Shown: positions 1-10,036 of the stretch, in pieces
How the letters are laid out: the number at the start of each line of letters is the position of its first letter
Position numbering within the stretch: the stretch's first letter is position 1
Source: Pedobacter xixiisoli
GTDB taxonomy: Bacteria > Bacteroidota > Bacteroidia > Sphingobacteriales > Sphingobacteriaceae
NCBI RefSeq assembly: GCF_900215335.1
Contig: NZ_OCMT01000001.1
Coordinates: 372,001-436,000 of the forward strand
Reading direction: 5' to 3'
DNA length: 64,000 nt
Translations under genes and position numbers: made by a program
The notes under the pieces: model-generated
What the model was told of the DNA's origin: nothing
Seen by the model: only the letters and a program-made list of their open reading frames with translations
Database searches by the model: none

Positions 1-2358
1 ATCTATGTTGATACTAAAGAAGTAAGTAGCATCGATTACATCAGTGTGCCGCACAATCACGATTTGACCAACTTTGTGAAGCCTGGAAAAACACATCGTA
101 TCACGGTTTGTGTTGATAACAGGTTTCAGTACAAAACCCACAAATGGAACCACGCCCATACCGAATTTACACAGATCAATTGGAATGGTATTTTGGGCGA
201 AATGAAGTTGATGGCGATAGATCCGGTTTATGTAGAAGATGTTCAGGTATATCCAAATATTGCAAATAACTCCATAAAAGTACGTTTGCAGGTAAATAAC
301 GAAACTAAGAAACAGTTCAAAGGCAATGCTCTATTCACCATAAATGGTAAAAATTACAACCTTAAAAATGAGGTAGCTGTAGTCAGTAAAGACTCGGTAA
401 CTTTTGTAGAAGCTAACATCCCTTTGGGTAAAAATGTCAAATTATGGGATGAGTTTAACCCAAATGTTTATCAAATCAGTGTGCAGTTGAATACTTCTGA
501 TGGTAAAACAAACTATCAGCATGAAAAAGCAACCACGTTTGGATTGAGAGAAGTAAAACAGGGCAAAAACCATGTAATGCTTAACAATCGTCCAATTCAC
601 TTGAGAGGAAATGTAGAAAATGCGGTATTCCCGAAAACGGGATATGCACCGGTAGATGATGCTTCGTGGGAGCGCATCATGTTGTTAATGAAAGATTACG
701 GCATGAACCATTTGCGTTTCCATTCTTGGTGTCCACCAAAAGCAGCTTTCCGTATGGCAGATAAACACGGAATTTATTTCGAAGTAGAAATGCCAATGTG
801 GGGTAAGGATGCAGAGCCTGATGAAGATCGTTACAACTTCTTCCGCAGGGAAATGAGGGCTATTTTGAAAGAATATGGTAACCATCCTTCATTTGTGTTG
901 TATTGTAACGGTAATGAAATCACGGGAAATTTCGATTTTATTGAAGAACTAACTTCTGATGCTATCAAGCTAGATCCTCGTCATTTATTTAGTGGTTCTA
1001 CCGCTCGTACTCGTGTAAAATCAGATCAATATTATGTGTCGCAGCAAACCAACAAGGGACCGGTAAAAGTGTACGAGGGTTTGCCAAATACAGATTGGGA
1101 TAGAAGTACCGAATCGGATGTGGATGTGCCCGTAATTTCTCACGAATCGGGACAACGCTGTGTATATCCTAATTTCGAAGAAATTAAGAAGTATTCTAAT
1201 AGCCCAGTAGAAGCTCGCAATTTCGAGGTATTTAGAGATATGCTGCAGAAAAATGGCATGTTAGATCAAGCTAATGATTTCTTTAAAGCTTCTGGAGCCT
1301 TGACGGTTTTAGAATACAAAGCGGTCATCGAAGCATTGTTGCGTTCATCTAAATCTGCTGGTTTTCAATTGTTATCTATTAATGATTTCCCTGGACAAGG
1401 TTATGCACCTGTAGGTATTTTAGATCCTTTTTGGGATAGCAAAGGTTTGGTTACGCCAGAGAAGTTTAGAGAATTTTGTGCACCTACAGTTGCTTTATTG
1501 CGCTACGAAAAAAGCAGCTTTTTCAATACCGAAACCTTTACTGGTAAAGCCGAAGTCTATAATTTTAGCGATGCTGCCATCAAAAATGCAAAATTGAAAT
1601 GGTGGTTAACCGATGAGAGTGGTAAAGTACTACAGAAAGGAAACCTGAAAAGCCAAAATATCGCTAACGACAATGTATCGCCAGTTGGCGAGTTTTCGAT
1701 ACCGCTAAAAGGAATCAGCATTGCGCAAAAGTTAACGGTGCATTTATCTGTTAACGATCAAATTAAAAATAGCTGGGACATTTGGGTTTATCCAAGTCAT
1801 CAAAATTTAATGCAGTCTACAGACCAAGTATTGTACACTTCGGTTTATGATGATGCTGCTAAAAAACAATTGGCACAAGGTAAAGCTGTAGTGCTTTACC
1901 CAGATCCAACAGATGTAAAAGGACGTAAATCAATGTTCCATAACCACTTTTGGAACCCTATCATGTTTGCTTGGGCACCAATGACGATCGGCAATTTGGT
2001 ACATAACGAGCAGCCAATGTTTAAAGATTTTACTACGTCATATCATACCGATTGGCAATGGTGGGATATCTTAAACAACGCCAAGGTGATCGAAATGCAA
2101 AATACACCAGCACAGCTTCGCCCATTCATTCAGGTGATAGATAGCTATGATAATAACCAGAAATTGGGTATTGGTTTCGAAGCTAAAGTGAATGGCGGAA
2201 AATTATTAGTGTTGGCCGTAGATACGAAGACGGATATGGATAAACGTCCGGCAACGCAGCAGTTATTGTACAGTATAGATAATTATGTAAAGAGCGATAA
2301 ATTCTCGCCACAAGTACAATTAGAAGAGAATTTTATCCAATCGTTTTTAAACAAATAG
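1..2358 (+). CDS. Glycoside hydrolase family 2 enzyme, 5' end outside the window
   Basis: The reading frame is open from base 1, so the gene starts upstream; the GTG at 46 is only an internal codon. The visible part begins in the jelly-roll sugar-binding domain (HNHDLTNFVKPG, then ITVCVDNRF). An immunoglobulin-like domain and a TIM barrel follow. Counting from base 46, the barrel has the NGNE motif with acid/base Glu291 and a likely nucleophile Glu367 in SHESG. About 300 C-terminal residues look like beta-sandwich domains. GH2 enzymes remove terminal beta-linked galactose, glucuronate or mannose by a retaining mechanism. The substrate cannot be told here. The next gene starts 11 bases on, so it is in an operon with the GH35-like and GH3 genes. 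The signal peptide, if any, is not visible. Confidence 0.9.
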   Translation: MYVDTKEVSSIDYISVPHNHDLTNFVKPGKTHRITVCVDNRFQYKTHKWNHAHTEFTQINWNGILGEMKLMAIDPVYVEDVQVYPNIANNSIKVRLQVNNETKKQFKGNALFTINGKNYNLKNEVAVVSKDSVTFVEANIPLGKNVKLWDEFNPNVYQISVQLNTSDGKTNYQHEKATTFGLREVKQGKNHVMLNNRPIHLRGNVENAVFPKTGYAPVDDASWERIMLLMKDYGMNHLRFHSWCPPKAAFRMADKHGIYFEVEMPMWGKDAEPDEDRYNFFRREMRAILKEYGNHPSFVLYCNGNEITGNFDFIEELTSDAIKLDPRHLFSGSTARTRVKSDQYYVSQQTNKGPVKVYEGLPNTDWDRSTESDVDVPVISHESGQRCVYPNFEEIKKYSNSPVEARNFEVFRDMLQKNGMLDQANDFFKASGALTVLEYKAVIEALLRSSKSAGFQLLSINDFPGQGYAPVGILDPFWDSKGLVTPEKFREFCAPTVALLRYEKSSFFNTETFTGKAEVYNFSDAAIKNAKLKWWLTDESGKVLQKGNLKSQNIANDNVSPVGEFSIPLKGISIAQKLTVHLSVNDQIKNSWDIWVYPSHQNLMQSTDQVLYTSVYDDAAKKQLAQGKAVVLYPDPTDVKGRKSMFHNHFWNPIMFAWAPMTIGNLVHNEQPMFKDFTTSYHTDWQWWDILNNAKVIEMQNTPAQLRPFIQVIDSYDNNQKLGIGFEAKVNGGKLLVLAVDTKTDMDKRPATQQLLYSIDNYVKSDKFSPQVQLEENFIQSFLNK

Positions 2359-2369
2359 AGAGGAACGTG

Positions 2370-3137
2370 ATGTTGAGAAAAATTGCATTAGGGGTAACGA
2401 TGTTGGTCAGTCAGACTGTGATGGCGCAGGAAATTGTATTCAACCAAAAAGCAGCTTTGGAGCAGGTATATAGAAAAGCTGTGGAAGCGGAAAGCCTGTT
2501 GCCAATGAACGATTTAAACGTGGATTTCGGTTATGTGCTCTATCAATCAGAAATTACTACTCAATCAGAAAGCGAAGATTTGGAGTTAGAGAATGTTCGC
2601 GATTATGCAGCGGTTTATGTAGATGGTAAGTTGCAAGGAAGAGTAAGCGACAACAACAAGAAAATTGCAATTAAAACTAATCCTGGTAAGTACTTACTGC
2701 AGATCTACGTAGAAAATATTGGCAGAATTACCTACGGACCAGAAATTACAGATAACTCAAAAGGTTTGTTTGGAGAAGTGACACTAGACGGAAATGAAGT
2801 AGAAAACTGGAAAATGATACCATTGAACATTAAAAAGTATCCAGTTAAAGATTTGAAGTTCGAAAACCGTTCTGAAGCTGAGATACCAGGATTTTATAAA
2901 GCGAAATTCGACTTGAATACAGTAAAAAACAACTATCTAGATATTTCTGGATGGGGAATGGGCGAAGTGTGGGTGAACCAAAAATATGTAGGTTCTTATT
3001 GGGAGGAGGAAAAACAGCGCTCTATCTTAATCACATCAGAAAACTTACTACAGGGAGAAAACGAAATTGTGGTTTTCGAGCTGAAAAACAACCAACAAAA
3101 AACAATGAAATTATCGCAAATACCTGTTTTTAAATAG
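2370..3137 (+). CDS. Exported GH35-like C-terminal beta-sandwich protein without catalytic barrel
   Basis: A signal peptide (MLRKIALGVTMLVSQTVMAQ) leads directly into sequence resembling the post-barrel half of GH35 beta-galactosidases: LPMNDLNVDFGYVLY, DYAAVYVDGKLQGRV, ENIGRITYGPEI, KGLFGEVTLDG, WGMGEVWVNQKYVGSYW and a final GENEIVVFEL. These segments keep family order. The roughly 330-residue catalytic TIM barrel with its two glutamates is absent, so hydrolysis is not expected. The signal peptide makes a simple frameshift unlikely; it reads as a deletion or a free-standing binding protein. A GTG three bases earlier is an alternative start; a purine-rich GAGAGGA lies just upstream. It sits 11 bp after GH2 and 2 bp before GH3. 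Role unknown; glycan binding is my inference. Confidence 0.75.
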   Translation: MLRKIALGVTMLVSQTVMAQEIVFNQKAALEQVYRKAVEAESLLPMNDLNVDFGYVLYQSEITTQSESEDLELENVRDYAAVYVDGKLQGRVSDNNKKIAIKTNPGKYLLQIYVENIGRITYGPEITDNSKGLFGEVTLDGNEVENWKMIPLNIKKYPVKDLKFENRSEAEIPGFYKAKFDLNTVKNNYLDISGWGMGEVWVNQKYVGSYWEEEKQRSILITSENLLQGENEIVVFELKNNQQKTMKLSQIPVFK

Positions 3138-3139
3138 AA

Positions 3140-5338
3140 ATGATGAAGAAAACGATTTTAGTACTGGCACTTACTTCTGTAACTTTATTTTCGAGCTACA
3201 AACAAGAAAAGCCATTATACAAAGATGCCAAACAGCCTATCGAGAAACGTATAGACGATTTGTTGGCTCGCATGACTTTGGAAGAAAAGGTAATGCAGTT
3301 GAACCAGTATACCTTAGGCAGAAATGATAATGCCAATAACATGGCCGATCCCGTAAATGATATTCCTGCGCAAGTGGGTTCGTTAATCTATTTTGGTAGC
3401 AATGCCGATTTACGTAACCGAGTACAGAAAAAAGCGATGGAACAAAGCCGTTTGGGCATTCCCATCATTTTCGGATACGATGTCATCCACGGCTTCCGTA
3501 CCATTTACCCAATTTCTTTAGCGCAGGCTTGTTCTTGGAACCCAGCATTGGTAGAAAAAGCTTGTGGTGTGGCAGCACAAGAAGCGAGAATGTCGGGCAT
3601 AGATTGGACGTTCTCACCCATGATTGACGTGGCGAGAGATGGTCGTTGGGGCCGTGTTGCCGAAGGATATGGCGAAGATACTTACACCAACGCTATTTTT
3701 ACCGTGGCTTCGGTGAAAGGTTACCAAGGAACAGACCTTGCTAGCGATAAAAATGTCGCTGCTTGCTTGAAACACTATATTGGTTATGGTGCATCAGAAG
3801 CTGGAAGAGATTATGTGTATTCGGAGATTTCTAACCAAACCCTTTGGGATACTTACATGGCGCCTTATGAAGCTGGCGTAAAAGCTGGTGCAGTAACGTT
3901 GATGAGTTCATTCAATGATATCAGTGGAACACCAGGCTCAGCTAATCATTACACATTAACAGAAGTCTTGAAAAAACGTTGGAAACACGATGGTTTTGTG
4001 GTTTCAGATTGGGGTTCGATAGAGCAACTTCGTCCGCAAGGTGTGGCTGCCAACAAAAAGGAAGCAGCTTTAAAAGCTTTTACGGCTGGTGTAGAAATGG
4101 ACATGATGAACAGAAGTTATGATAACCATTTGGGTGATTTAGTGAAAGAAGGTAGAGTAACCGAAGCGTTATTGAATGATGCCGTGAGACGTGTATTGAG
4201 AGTGAAATTCAAATTAGGCTTATTTGACCGTCCGTACACACCAACCACTACCGAGAAGCAACGTTTCTACCGCCCAGAGAGTTTGAAGATTGCAGAACAA
4301 TTGGCAGAAGAAAGCATCGTTTTGCTTAAAAATAAGGATAAAGCATTACCACTAAATAACGTCTCTAAAATTGCAGTGATCGGCCCAATGGCAAAAAGCC
4401 AATGGAATTTATTAGGTTCTTGGGCCGCTCAAGGCAAGTCAGACGATATTATTAGCATTAGCGATGCTTTACAAGCAGAATTTAAAGGCAAAGCCGAAGT
4501 GTCTTATGCTTTAGGGGCTAATTTCGATGGCCGGGATAAAAAAGATTTTGAAGAAGCAAAAGCATTGGCTTCAAAATCTGATGTGATTGTACTTTGTTTG
4601 GGAGAAAAGAAAGATTGGAGTGGTGAAAATGCCTCTCGTTCAACCATCGCTTTGCCGCAAATACAGGAAGAACTGGCTATCGAGTTGAAGAAATTGGGTA
4701 AACCTATCATTTTAGTGTTGTCAAGCGGTCGCCCGTTAGAGTTGAATAGGTTAGAGCCAATTAGCGATGCGATTGTGACGATGTGGCAACCAGGAACGCC
4801 AGGTGGAAAACCATTGTCAGGGGTGTTATCTGGTCGTGTAAATCCATCGGGTAAATTAGCAATGACTTTTCCTTTCTCGACAGGTCAAATTCCTATTTAT
4901 TACAACTACAGGCAAAGTGCTCGCCCGCACCAAGGTAAATATCAAGATATTCAAAGCACACCTTTATATGAATTTGCTCATGGCTTAAGCTACACTACAT
5001 TCGAGTATGGCGAGTTAAAAGTTTCTTCGCCAAAATTAAAACGTGGTGAAAAGCTAATCGTTGAAATTCCTGTGAAAAACGTAGGAGATAGAGAAGGCGT
5101 GGAGACCGTACATTGGTTTATTCAAGATCCGGTTTCTACGATTTCTCGCCCTATCAAAGAACTTAAATATTTTGAGAAACAACTGTTGAAAAAAGGAGAA
5201 ACCAAAACCTACAAATTCGAAGTAGACTTACAACGTGATTTAAGTTTTGTGGATGGTGATGGCAAACGCTTTTTAGAAGCTGGTGATTACAATGTCATCG
5301 TTAAAAACAGGAAAATTAAAATAGAAATCGTAGATTAA
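3140..5338 (+). CDS. bglX: GH3 beta-glucosidase-type hydrolase, BglX-like
   Basis: This 732-residue exported enzyme has the three-part BglX layout: GH3 N-terminal barrel (about 35-370), alpha/beta C-terminal domain (about 395-620) and fibronectin III-like domain (about 660-725). The motif GFVVSDWGS places the nucleophile at Asp290. KHYIGYG and RWGRVAEGYGED are substrate-pocket motifs. GEKKDWSGENASRS in the second domain supplies the probable acid/base Glu496. It should release terminal beta-glucosyl or related residues from oligosaccharides in the periplasm. The leader MKKTILVLALTSVTLFSSYK resembles a lipoprotein signal, but the expected Cys is replaced by Tyr, so export rather than lipidation is assumed. 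It starts 2 bp after the GH35-like gene; ATG at 3140 or 3143 is possible. Substrate specificity within GH3 is uncertain. Confidence 0.92.
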   Translation: MMKKTILVLALTSVTLFSSYKQEKPLYKDAKQPIEKRIDDLLARMTLEEKVMQLNQYTLGRNDNANNMADPVNDIPAQVGSLIYFGSNADLRNRVQKKAMEQSRLGIPIIFGYDVIHGFRTIYPISLAQACSWNPALVEKACGVAAQEARMSGIDWTFSPMIDVARDGRWGRVAEGYGEDTYTNAIFTVASVKGYQGTDLASDKNVAACLKHYIGYGASEAGRDYVYSEISNQTLWDTYMAPYEAGVKAGAVTLMSSFNDISGTPGSANHYTLTEVLKKRWKHDGFVVSDWGSIEQLRPQGVAANKKEAALKAFTAGVEMDMMNRSYDNHLGDLVKEGRVTEALLNDAVRRVLRVKFKLGLFDRPYTPTTTEKQRFYRPESLKIAEQLAEESIVLLKNKDKALPLNNVSKIAVIGPMAKSQWNLLGSWAAQGKSDDIISISDALQAEFKGKAEVSYALGANFDGRDKKDFEEAKALASKSDVIVLCLGEKKDWSGENASRSTIALPQIQEELAIELKKLGKPIILVLSSGRPLELNRLEPISDAIVTMWQPGTPGGKPLSGVLSGRVNPSGKLAMTFPFSTGQIPIYYNYRQSARPHQGKYQDIQSTPLYEFAHGLSYTTFEYGELKVSSPKLKRGEKLIVEIPVKNVGDREGVETVHWFIQDPVSTISRPIKELKYFEKQLLKKGETKTYKFEVDLQRDLSFVDGDGKRFLEAGDYNVIVKNRKIKIEIVD

Positions 5339-5387
5339 CGCTCTGCAATGTAGATTTTTTAAATTCCACATAAAAGTACTAGTGTTA

Positions 5388-5466
5388 TGTTGAGCTTTTC
5401 GAAACATTCTCGTTATAAGAAGTCTTCGACTACTTGTCCCGATACTTCGGGAAGCTCAGACTGACA
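5388..5466. repeat. Dispersed palindromic repeat between GH3 and the HTCS gene
   Basis: The 186-bp gap after GH3 contains GTTGAGCTTTTCGAA on one side and CTTCGAC followed by AGCTCAGACTGACA on the other, an imperfect inverted repeat. Related TGAGC-type sequence recurs at 51286-51325. No gene is visible in the gap. It is probably a mobile palindromic repeat that can also act as a transcription end. Confidence 0.5.
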
Positions 5467-5524
5467 AAAGGCATAGTTGGAATTTAAAAAACTTAAGAGA
5501 CTTGATGAACAGCTTTTTTGGTAA

Positions 5525-8500
5525 ATGAAGAAATACGTTCTTGCCGCCTTTCTAACTGCAATACTTTTTCAAAGTGTTTTTGCAATTGATATCTCCAAAT
5601 ATCGATTTCATGTCATGCCCGAAACTTCCTACTATGGAGGTATACAAAGTATTGCAAAAGATAGTTTGGGAAGAATGTGGTACACGGGACCAGATGCACT
5701 TTTCATGTACGATGGAAATAGCTTTTATCAATTGAATGATATTGTTTTTGCTATCCAACCCAAAGTAAAGTGGGGCTACGGTTCGGTAGTTAGAGATAAA
5801 AAAGGAAATCTATTTCTGAGTACCGGACATGGTTTATTAAAGTTTGATTACCAAAAATTTTCCTTCGATCTTGTTGTTAGTGGAAGAATTCGTTCGCTTT
5901 GTTTACACGATGATGGTAAATTATACATGTTGTCGGGAGATACGTTGAAACGTTATGATGATCGAACGAAGAAAACTGATTTGTTTCCACTGCCTAAAAA
6001 TCAACCTTTAAATAACCTAATTAGCCTAAAAGGAAATGTTTACCTCACTCAAGATGCAGTTTTGCAAAAGGTGGATATGGCCAAAAAGAGGCTAATACCC
6101 TTTGCCAATTTTGGAGCGGTTACCAACGCAGTAAATGATGGTTTAGAATATCGCGGCTTGTATTATTTTCTTACGCAGCGGGGCGGAATTCACGTTACCG
6201 ATGCGGCAGGGAATTTGAAGAAAAAAATCCCTATAGTGGTAGCAGGAAATCAATCTATGTTATCGAAGAAGCTCTATCTAGATCAAACAGGTATCATTTG
6301 GGTAGCTAACCAAGCGGGTTTGTTCTTTTATGATCCGGTTAACGAAAAGAGCAATTACCTGCGAATGAACCTTAACGATGCTTTTTCGCTGCCAACCAAC
6401 TCCATTTGGACCATTTATCCAGATCCTGATCAAGGTGCATGGATAGGGACTTACGGAGGGAAAATCGCCTATTGCTCACTTTACGATTCACGAGTTCGTT
6501 ATTTTAATCCAAGTCCAGGAGGGCTTAATCACCCTATTGTGAGTAGTTTTCAGGAAGATCATTTAGGCAACATTTGGATTGGTACCGAAGGCGGCGGATT
6601 AAATTATTGGAACAGACAAAGTGATGCTTTTAGCCACTATTTAAAGTCGCAGGGTAATTCGCCAAACTCAAATATGATCAAGCGTTTAAAGTTCGATCGA
6701 GCAAGTAAACAATTGGCTATCTCTGCATATAGCGGTGGTATCGGTTATTATCACATGGATAGTAGGTCGTTTAGCAGTTCAGATTTCCTATCGCCAGAAA
6801 GTAAACAACCTTTAACAGTATATGATTTCGTTCGCGACAATCAAGGTACTTGGTGGATGAGTGATCCAGATCGTTCATTTTTTTACAGAAAGAAACAAGA
6901 TGGGCCTATTGAATTGGTCAGGGTAACTGGAGCTGATGGCAAAGTAATCGGTTTAGAAGTTGAAGCGGTATTTATTGATCAGCAAAATCAACTTTGTTTA
7001 GTTACGCATCAAGGTTTTTTTATTGTAGATCAAAACACATTAAAAGTACTCAAACAGTATTTAATTAACGATCCTTCTTACGCCGCTAATTACCTCTGTA
7101 GTTTCGTCCAAGCCTCTAACGGCGATTTATGGTTCGGTACTTTAGGTAGAGGTGTAAATGTGCTAAAAAAAGATGGCGCCTATGTGAATTATGGTGCTGA
7201 TAAAGGCTTAGCTGCCAAGATGGTTTTTGGTATTTTGGAAGATCATGCTTCTAAAAATATGTGGCTCAGTACAAACGATGGTTTGTATTTCTATGATAGC
7301 AAATCGAAGGTGTTTGAAAAAGCAAGATTTTATCAGGAAAATAGCTGCGGGTCATTCTACATCCGTTCTGCTTATAAAACTTCCAAAGGTGAGATGTTAT
7401 TTGGTGGAACTAATGGTTTTATGATGTTCGATCCCGCTTTTTTGAACAAAAACCCACAGAAACCAAAAGTTTTTTTCACTAACTTCTTGGTGAATAATAC
7501 ACAGGTAACGGCAAATTCAGAAGATTCTCCTTTAACCAAAGATATCGCTAGTCTTTCTAATCAAAAAGATGATCGAATACACCTTTCAAGCAGCCAATCG
7601 AATGTAGAAATTAGGTTTTCTGCAAACAGTTACTTGTCGGCAGATAAAAACCAGTTTGCCTACCGAATGAAAGGATTAGGAGACAAATGGCAAACCAGTC
7701 ATGCAAATCAAAAATCAGTTCAGTTTCTTAATTTGCCTAGTGGCGATTACACTTTCGAAATTAAGGCTTCCAATAACGACGGGCTTTGGGGCGATGAGAT
7801 TTCCAGATTGTACATCCATGTAGATCCGCCGTTTTTTCTCTCATGGTGGGCTTATTGCTTTTACTTTGCGGTAGCGCTTTCTCTCTTGTTTTTCATTACC
7901 AGATATTACACCAATAAAAAAGTTTTTAAAGAAAGATTGGCACTAGAAGCTTTGAAGGAACGAAATATGCAAGAGCTTAACCAAGCTCGCACCGATTTCT
8001 TTACCAATATTTCTCACGATTTGAAAACGCCATTAACTTTGGTGATACAACCTTTAAAACAATTAAAGGAAACTTTGGCCGCTAATGATAGTGCGGTTGG
8101 TTACATGGGCTTGATTGAAAAAAACGTATCCAGAATACAAAGGATGATTAGCCAATTGTTGCGTTTCCGTGAAATTGAAAGTCAAAAAATTACACTTAAT
8201 CCTCAAATTGGCGATTTTATCAACTTTGTGAGAGATCTTTTTGGTTTGTTTGAACTTTACGCCAACAAGAAGGAAATTGAAACCAACATTGCTGCACATA
8301 AAGATAATTTATACGTCGCTTTTGATTACGATGTAATTGAGAAAATATTGACCAATTTATTCTCCAATGCACTAAAATATACGCCAAACAAAGGTTATGT
8401 GGGCGTGCGTATTTACAGTTCTACAGACGAAGAGAAGGAAAGATTAGCAGATAAAACAGATGAGCAGGAAACCGAATACGTTTCTATAGAAGTTTTAAAT

Positions 8501-9592
8501 AGCGGCGATGGATTTTCTGAAGAACAGATTGCTACACTTTTCACTTCATTTAATCGCTTATCATCACACAGACCAACTTTTGAGGAAAGTTCTGGACTTG
8601 GTTTGGCCATAGTAAAGGAGCTCGTTGATGTATTAAATGGTAAAATTTGGATGGTGAACAAAGCTGATAAAATCTCTTTTACGATTGTTTTGCCATTTAA
8701 AAAACAAGCAGGTTCTGGAGACATGCAATCTACCGTTTATGATTATACTATTTCAGAGATTGATGACATTGTAATGCAAGATACTGTAGAACCGGAAAGT
8801 GGAACTACTGCTGTAAGTAGGGCTGATAGTGTTTTATTGATTGAGGATGATCCAGCATTAAGAACTTACGTAGAACAACGCTTGGCTGAAAAATACAATG
8901 TGTATACAGCTAGTGATGGGGCAGAGGGGATGATTAAAGCAGAGAAAATCTATCCTCAATTGATTATTACCGATTTGATTATGCCAAACAAGAATGGCTT
9001 GGAGGTTTGTCGTAGTTTAAGGCAGAATTTCAAGACCAGTCATATTCCTATTATCATGATTTCTGGTAATGGCGATGATAACCAAAATAAAATTAAGGCA
9101 TTGGAATATGGTGCAAGCGTATTTATTGATAAACCTTTTGATGTTGACTATTTGTTGCAGCAAACGGAAAACATTCTTAAAAATCAACAGGAGCTGAAGG
9201 AGAAATATAGTAAACGCATACAGGTAGATCCTTCGAACGTGACGGTTACTTCTATGGATGAAGAGTTGCTTAGAAAAGCCATGAAGGTAATTGAAGAAAA
9301 CATTGCCAATGCCAATTATTCGGTAGAAGATTTTGTGTCGGATATGAATGTGGGTAGAACTATCCTGTATCAGAAAATCCACGATATTGTGGGTATGTCT
9401 ATCAAAGAGTTTATCTTGAATATTCGCTTGAAAAGAAGTGCTTATCTGTTAGAGAAATCAGATTTGACGGTTGCAGAAGTCGCCTACCAAACAGGCTTTA
9501 ATAATGCGAAGTACTTTAGCGTATGTTTCAAAAAACAGTTCGAATTAAGTCCCTCTGAATTTAAGAAGAAAGTAGCTGTCAGTAAGAAGTAA
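5525..9592 (+). CDS. Hybrid two-component system sensor/regulator (HTCS) of the PUL
   Basis: The 1,355-residue protein joins sensor and regulator in one chain. A signal peptide (about 1-20) is followed by two-component propeller repeats (about 25-670), a Y_Y_Y domain (about 690-770) and one membrane helix (about 770-797). The cytoplasmic part has HisKA with phospho-acceptor His831 in NISHDLKTPLT, an HATPase domain with SGLGLAIV, a receiver domain with Asp1150 in IITDLIMPNKNG, and an AraC-type helix-turn-helix (about 1248-1350). HTCS proteins bind a glycan fragment in the periplasm and activate the cognate PUL. The gene lies between GH3 and GH88. Three promoters downstream share a direct-repeat operator (see 10037, 12674, 37671) that fits an AraC-type dimer. 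The ligand is unknown. Confidence 0.96.
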   Translation: MKKYVLAAFLTAILFQSVFAIDISKYRFHVMPETSYYGGIQSIAKDSLGRMWYTGPDALFMYDGNSFYQLNDIVFAIQPKVKWGYGSVVRDKKGNLFLSTGHGLLKFDYQKFSFDLVVSGRIRSLCLHDDGKLYMLSGDTLKRYDDRTKKTDLFPLPKNQPLNNLISLKGNVYLTQDAVLQKVDMAKKRLIPFANFGAVTNAVNDGLEYRGLYYFLTQRGGIHVTDAAGNLKKKIPIVVAGNQSMLSKKLYLDQTGIIWVANQAGLFFYDPVNEKSNYLRMNLNDAFSLPTNSIWTIYPDPDQGAWIGTYGGKIAYCSLYDSRVRYFNPSPGGLNHPIVSSFQEDHLGNIWIGTEGGGLNYWNRQSDAFSHYLKSQGNSPNSNMIKRLKFDRASKQLAISAYSGGIGYYHMDSRSFSSSDFLSPESKQPLTVYDFVRDNQGTWWMSDPDRSFFYRKKQDGPIELVRVTGADGKVIGLEVEAVFIDQQNQLCLVTHQGFFIVDQNTLKVLKQYLINDPSYAANYLCSFVQASNGDLWFGTLGRGVNVLKKDGAYVNYGADKGLAAKMVFGILEDHASKNMWLSTNDGLYFYDSKSKVFEKARFYQENSCGSFYIRSAYKTSKGEMLFGGTNGFMMFDPAFLNKNPQKPKVFFTNFLVNNTQVTANSEDSPLTKDIASLSNQKDDRIHLSSSQSNVEIRFSANSYLSADKNQFAYRMKGLGDKWQTSHANQKSVQFLNLPSGDYTFEIKASNNDGLWGDEISRLYIHVDPPFFLSWWAYCFYFAVALSLLFFITRYYTNKKVFKERLALEALKERNMQELNQARTDFFTNISHDLKTPLTLVIQPLKQLKETLAANDSAVGYMGLIEKNVSRIQRMISQLLRFREIESQKITLNPQIGDFINFVRDLFGLFELYANKKEIETNIAAHKDNLYVAFDYDVIEKILTNLFSNALKYTPNKGYVGVRIYSSTDEEKERLADKTDEQETEYVSIEVLNSGDGFSEEQIATLFTSFNRLSSHRPTFEESSGLGLAIVKELVDVLNGKIWMVNKADKISFTIVLPFKKQAGSGDMQSTVYDYTISEIDDIVMQDTVEPESGTTAVSRADSVLLIEDDPALRTYVEQRLAEKYNVYTASDGAEGMIKAEKIYPQLIITDLIMPNKNGLEVCRSLRQNFKTSHIPIIMISGNGDDNQNKIKALEYGASVFIDKPFDVDYLLQQTENILKNQQELKEKYSKRIQVDPSNVTVTSMDEELLRKAMKVIEENIANANYSVEDFVSDMNVGRTILYQKIHDIVGMSIKEFILNIRLKRSAYLLEKSDLTVAEVAYQTGFNNAKYFSVCFKKQFELSPSEFKKKVAVSKK

Positions 9593-10020
9593 ATACAGAC
9601 TTACGAAGTTTTTAAAACTTCGTAAGTCTTCGAAAAACCCTTAAAATTTGCTCTTCGGAATTTCAAATTCCGAAGCACTATCGTAGGATCTCCGATCCGA
9701 ACGAATTAAATCCATCTAAATGGAGTTAAAAATTCCGCGACAGGTAATTCGACATTACAAATTTCGAACAGCAGGATCGGAACGTAGTTGCTGCCTGTCC
9801 AGACTGTTCGGGAAACTGAAGCATCTGTAGCACTTCCATTCCTACATCGTCATTCCCGCGTAGGCGGGAATCGTAAAGAGCTAAAAGGTTTAAGATGGAA
9901 AAATCGTCTACAGCATTAAGATCCCAGATTAAATCTGGGATGACGTTCTTGGTAATGGAAGTGGTGCATCAGTAGACTTACGAAGTTTTCAAAACTTCGT
10001 AAGCCTTTTGAAAAATCTCC
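9593..10020. repeat. Cluster of REP-like palindromes, no gene
   Basis: Between the HTCS gene and the GH88 promoter there is no credible gene. The stretch holds at least four palindromes: 9599-9627 and 9976-10004 are near-identical copies of a TTACGAAGTTTT hairpin; 9852-9871 is ATTCCCGC/GCGGGAAT; 9921-9941 is ATCCCAGATT/AATCTGGGAT. The sequence between them is a patchwork of short GATCCGA and TCGGGA fragments. This looks like an accumulation site for palindromic elements. The first hairpin may also terminate HTCS transcription. Confidence 0.6.
9599..9627 (+). terminator. Perfect 14-bp hairpin after the HTCS gene
   Basis: Arms ACTTACGAAGTTTT and AAAACTTCGTAAGT flank a single T, seven bases after the HTCS stop codon. 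There is no long T-run after the stem, so termination is plausible rather than certain. A second copy lies at 9976-10004. Confidence 0.4.
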
Positions 10021-10036
10021 CAAATTCCCTGTTAAA

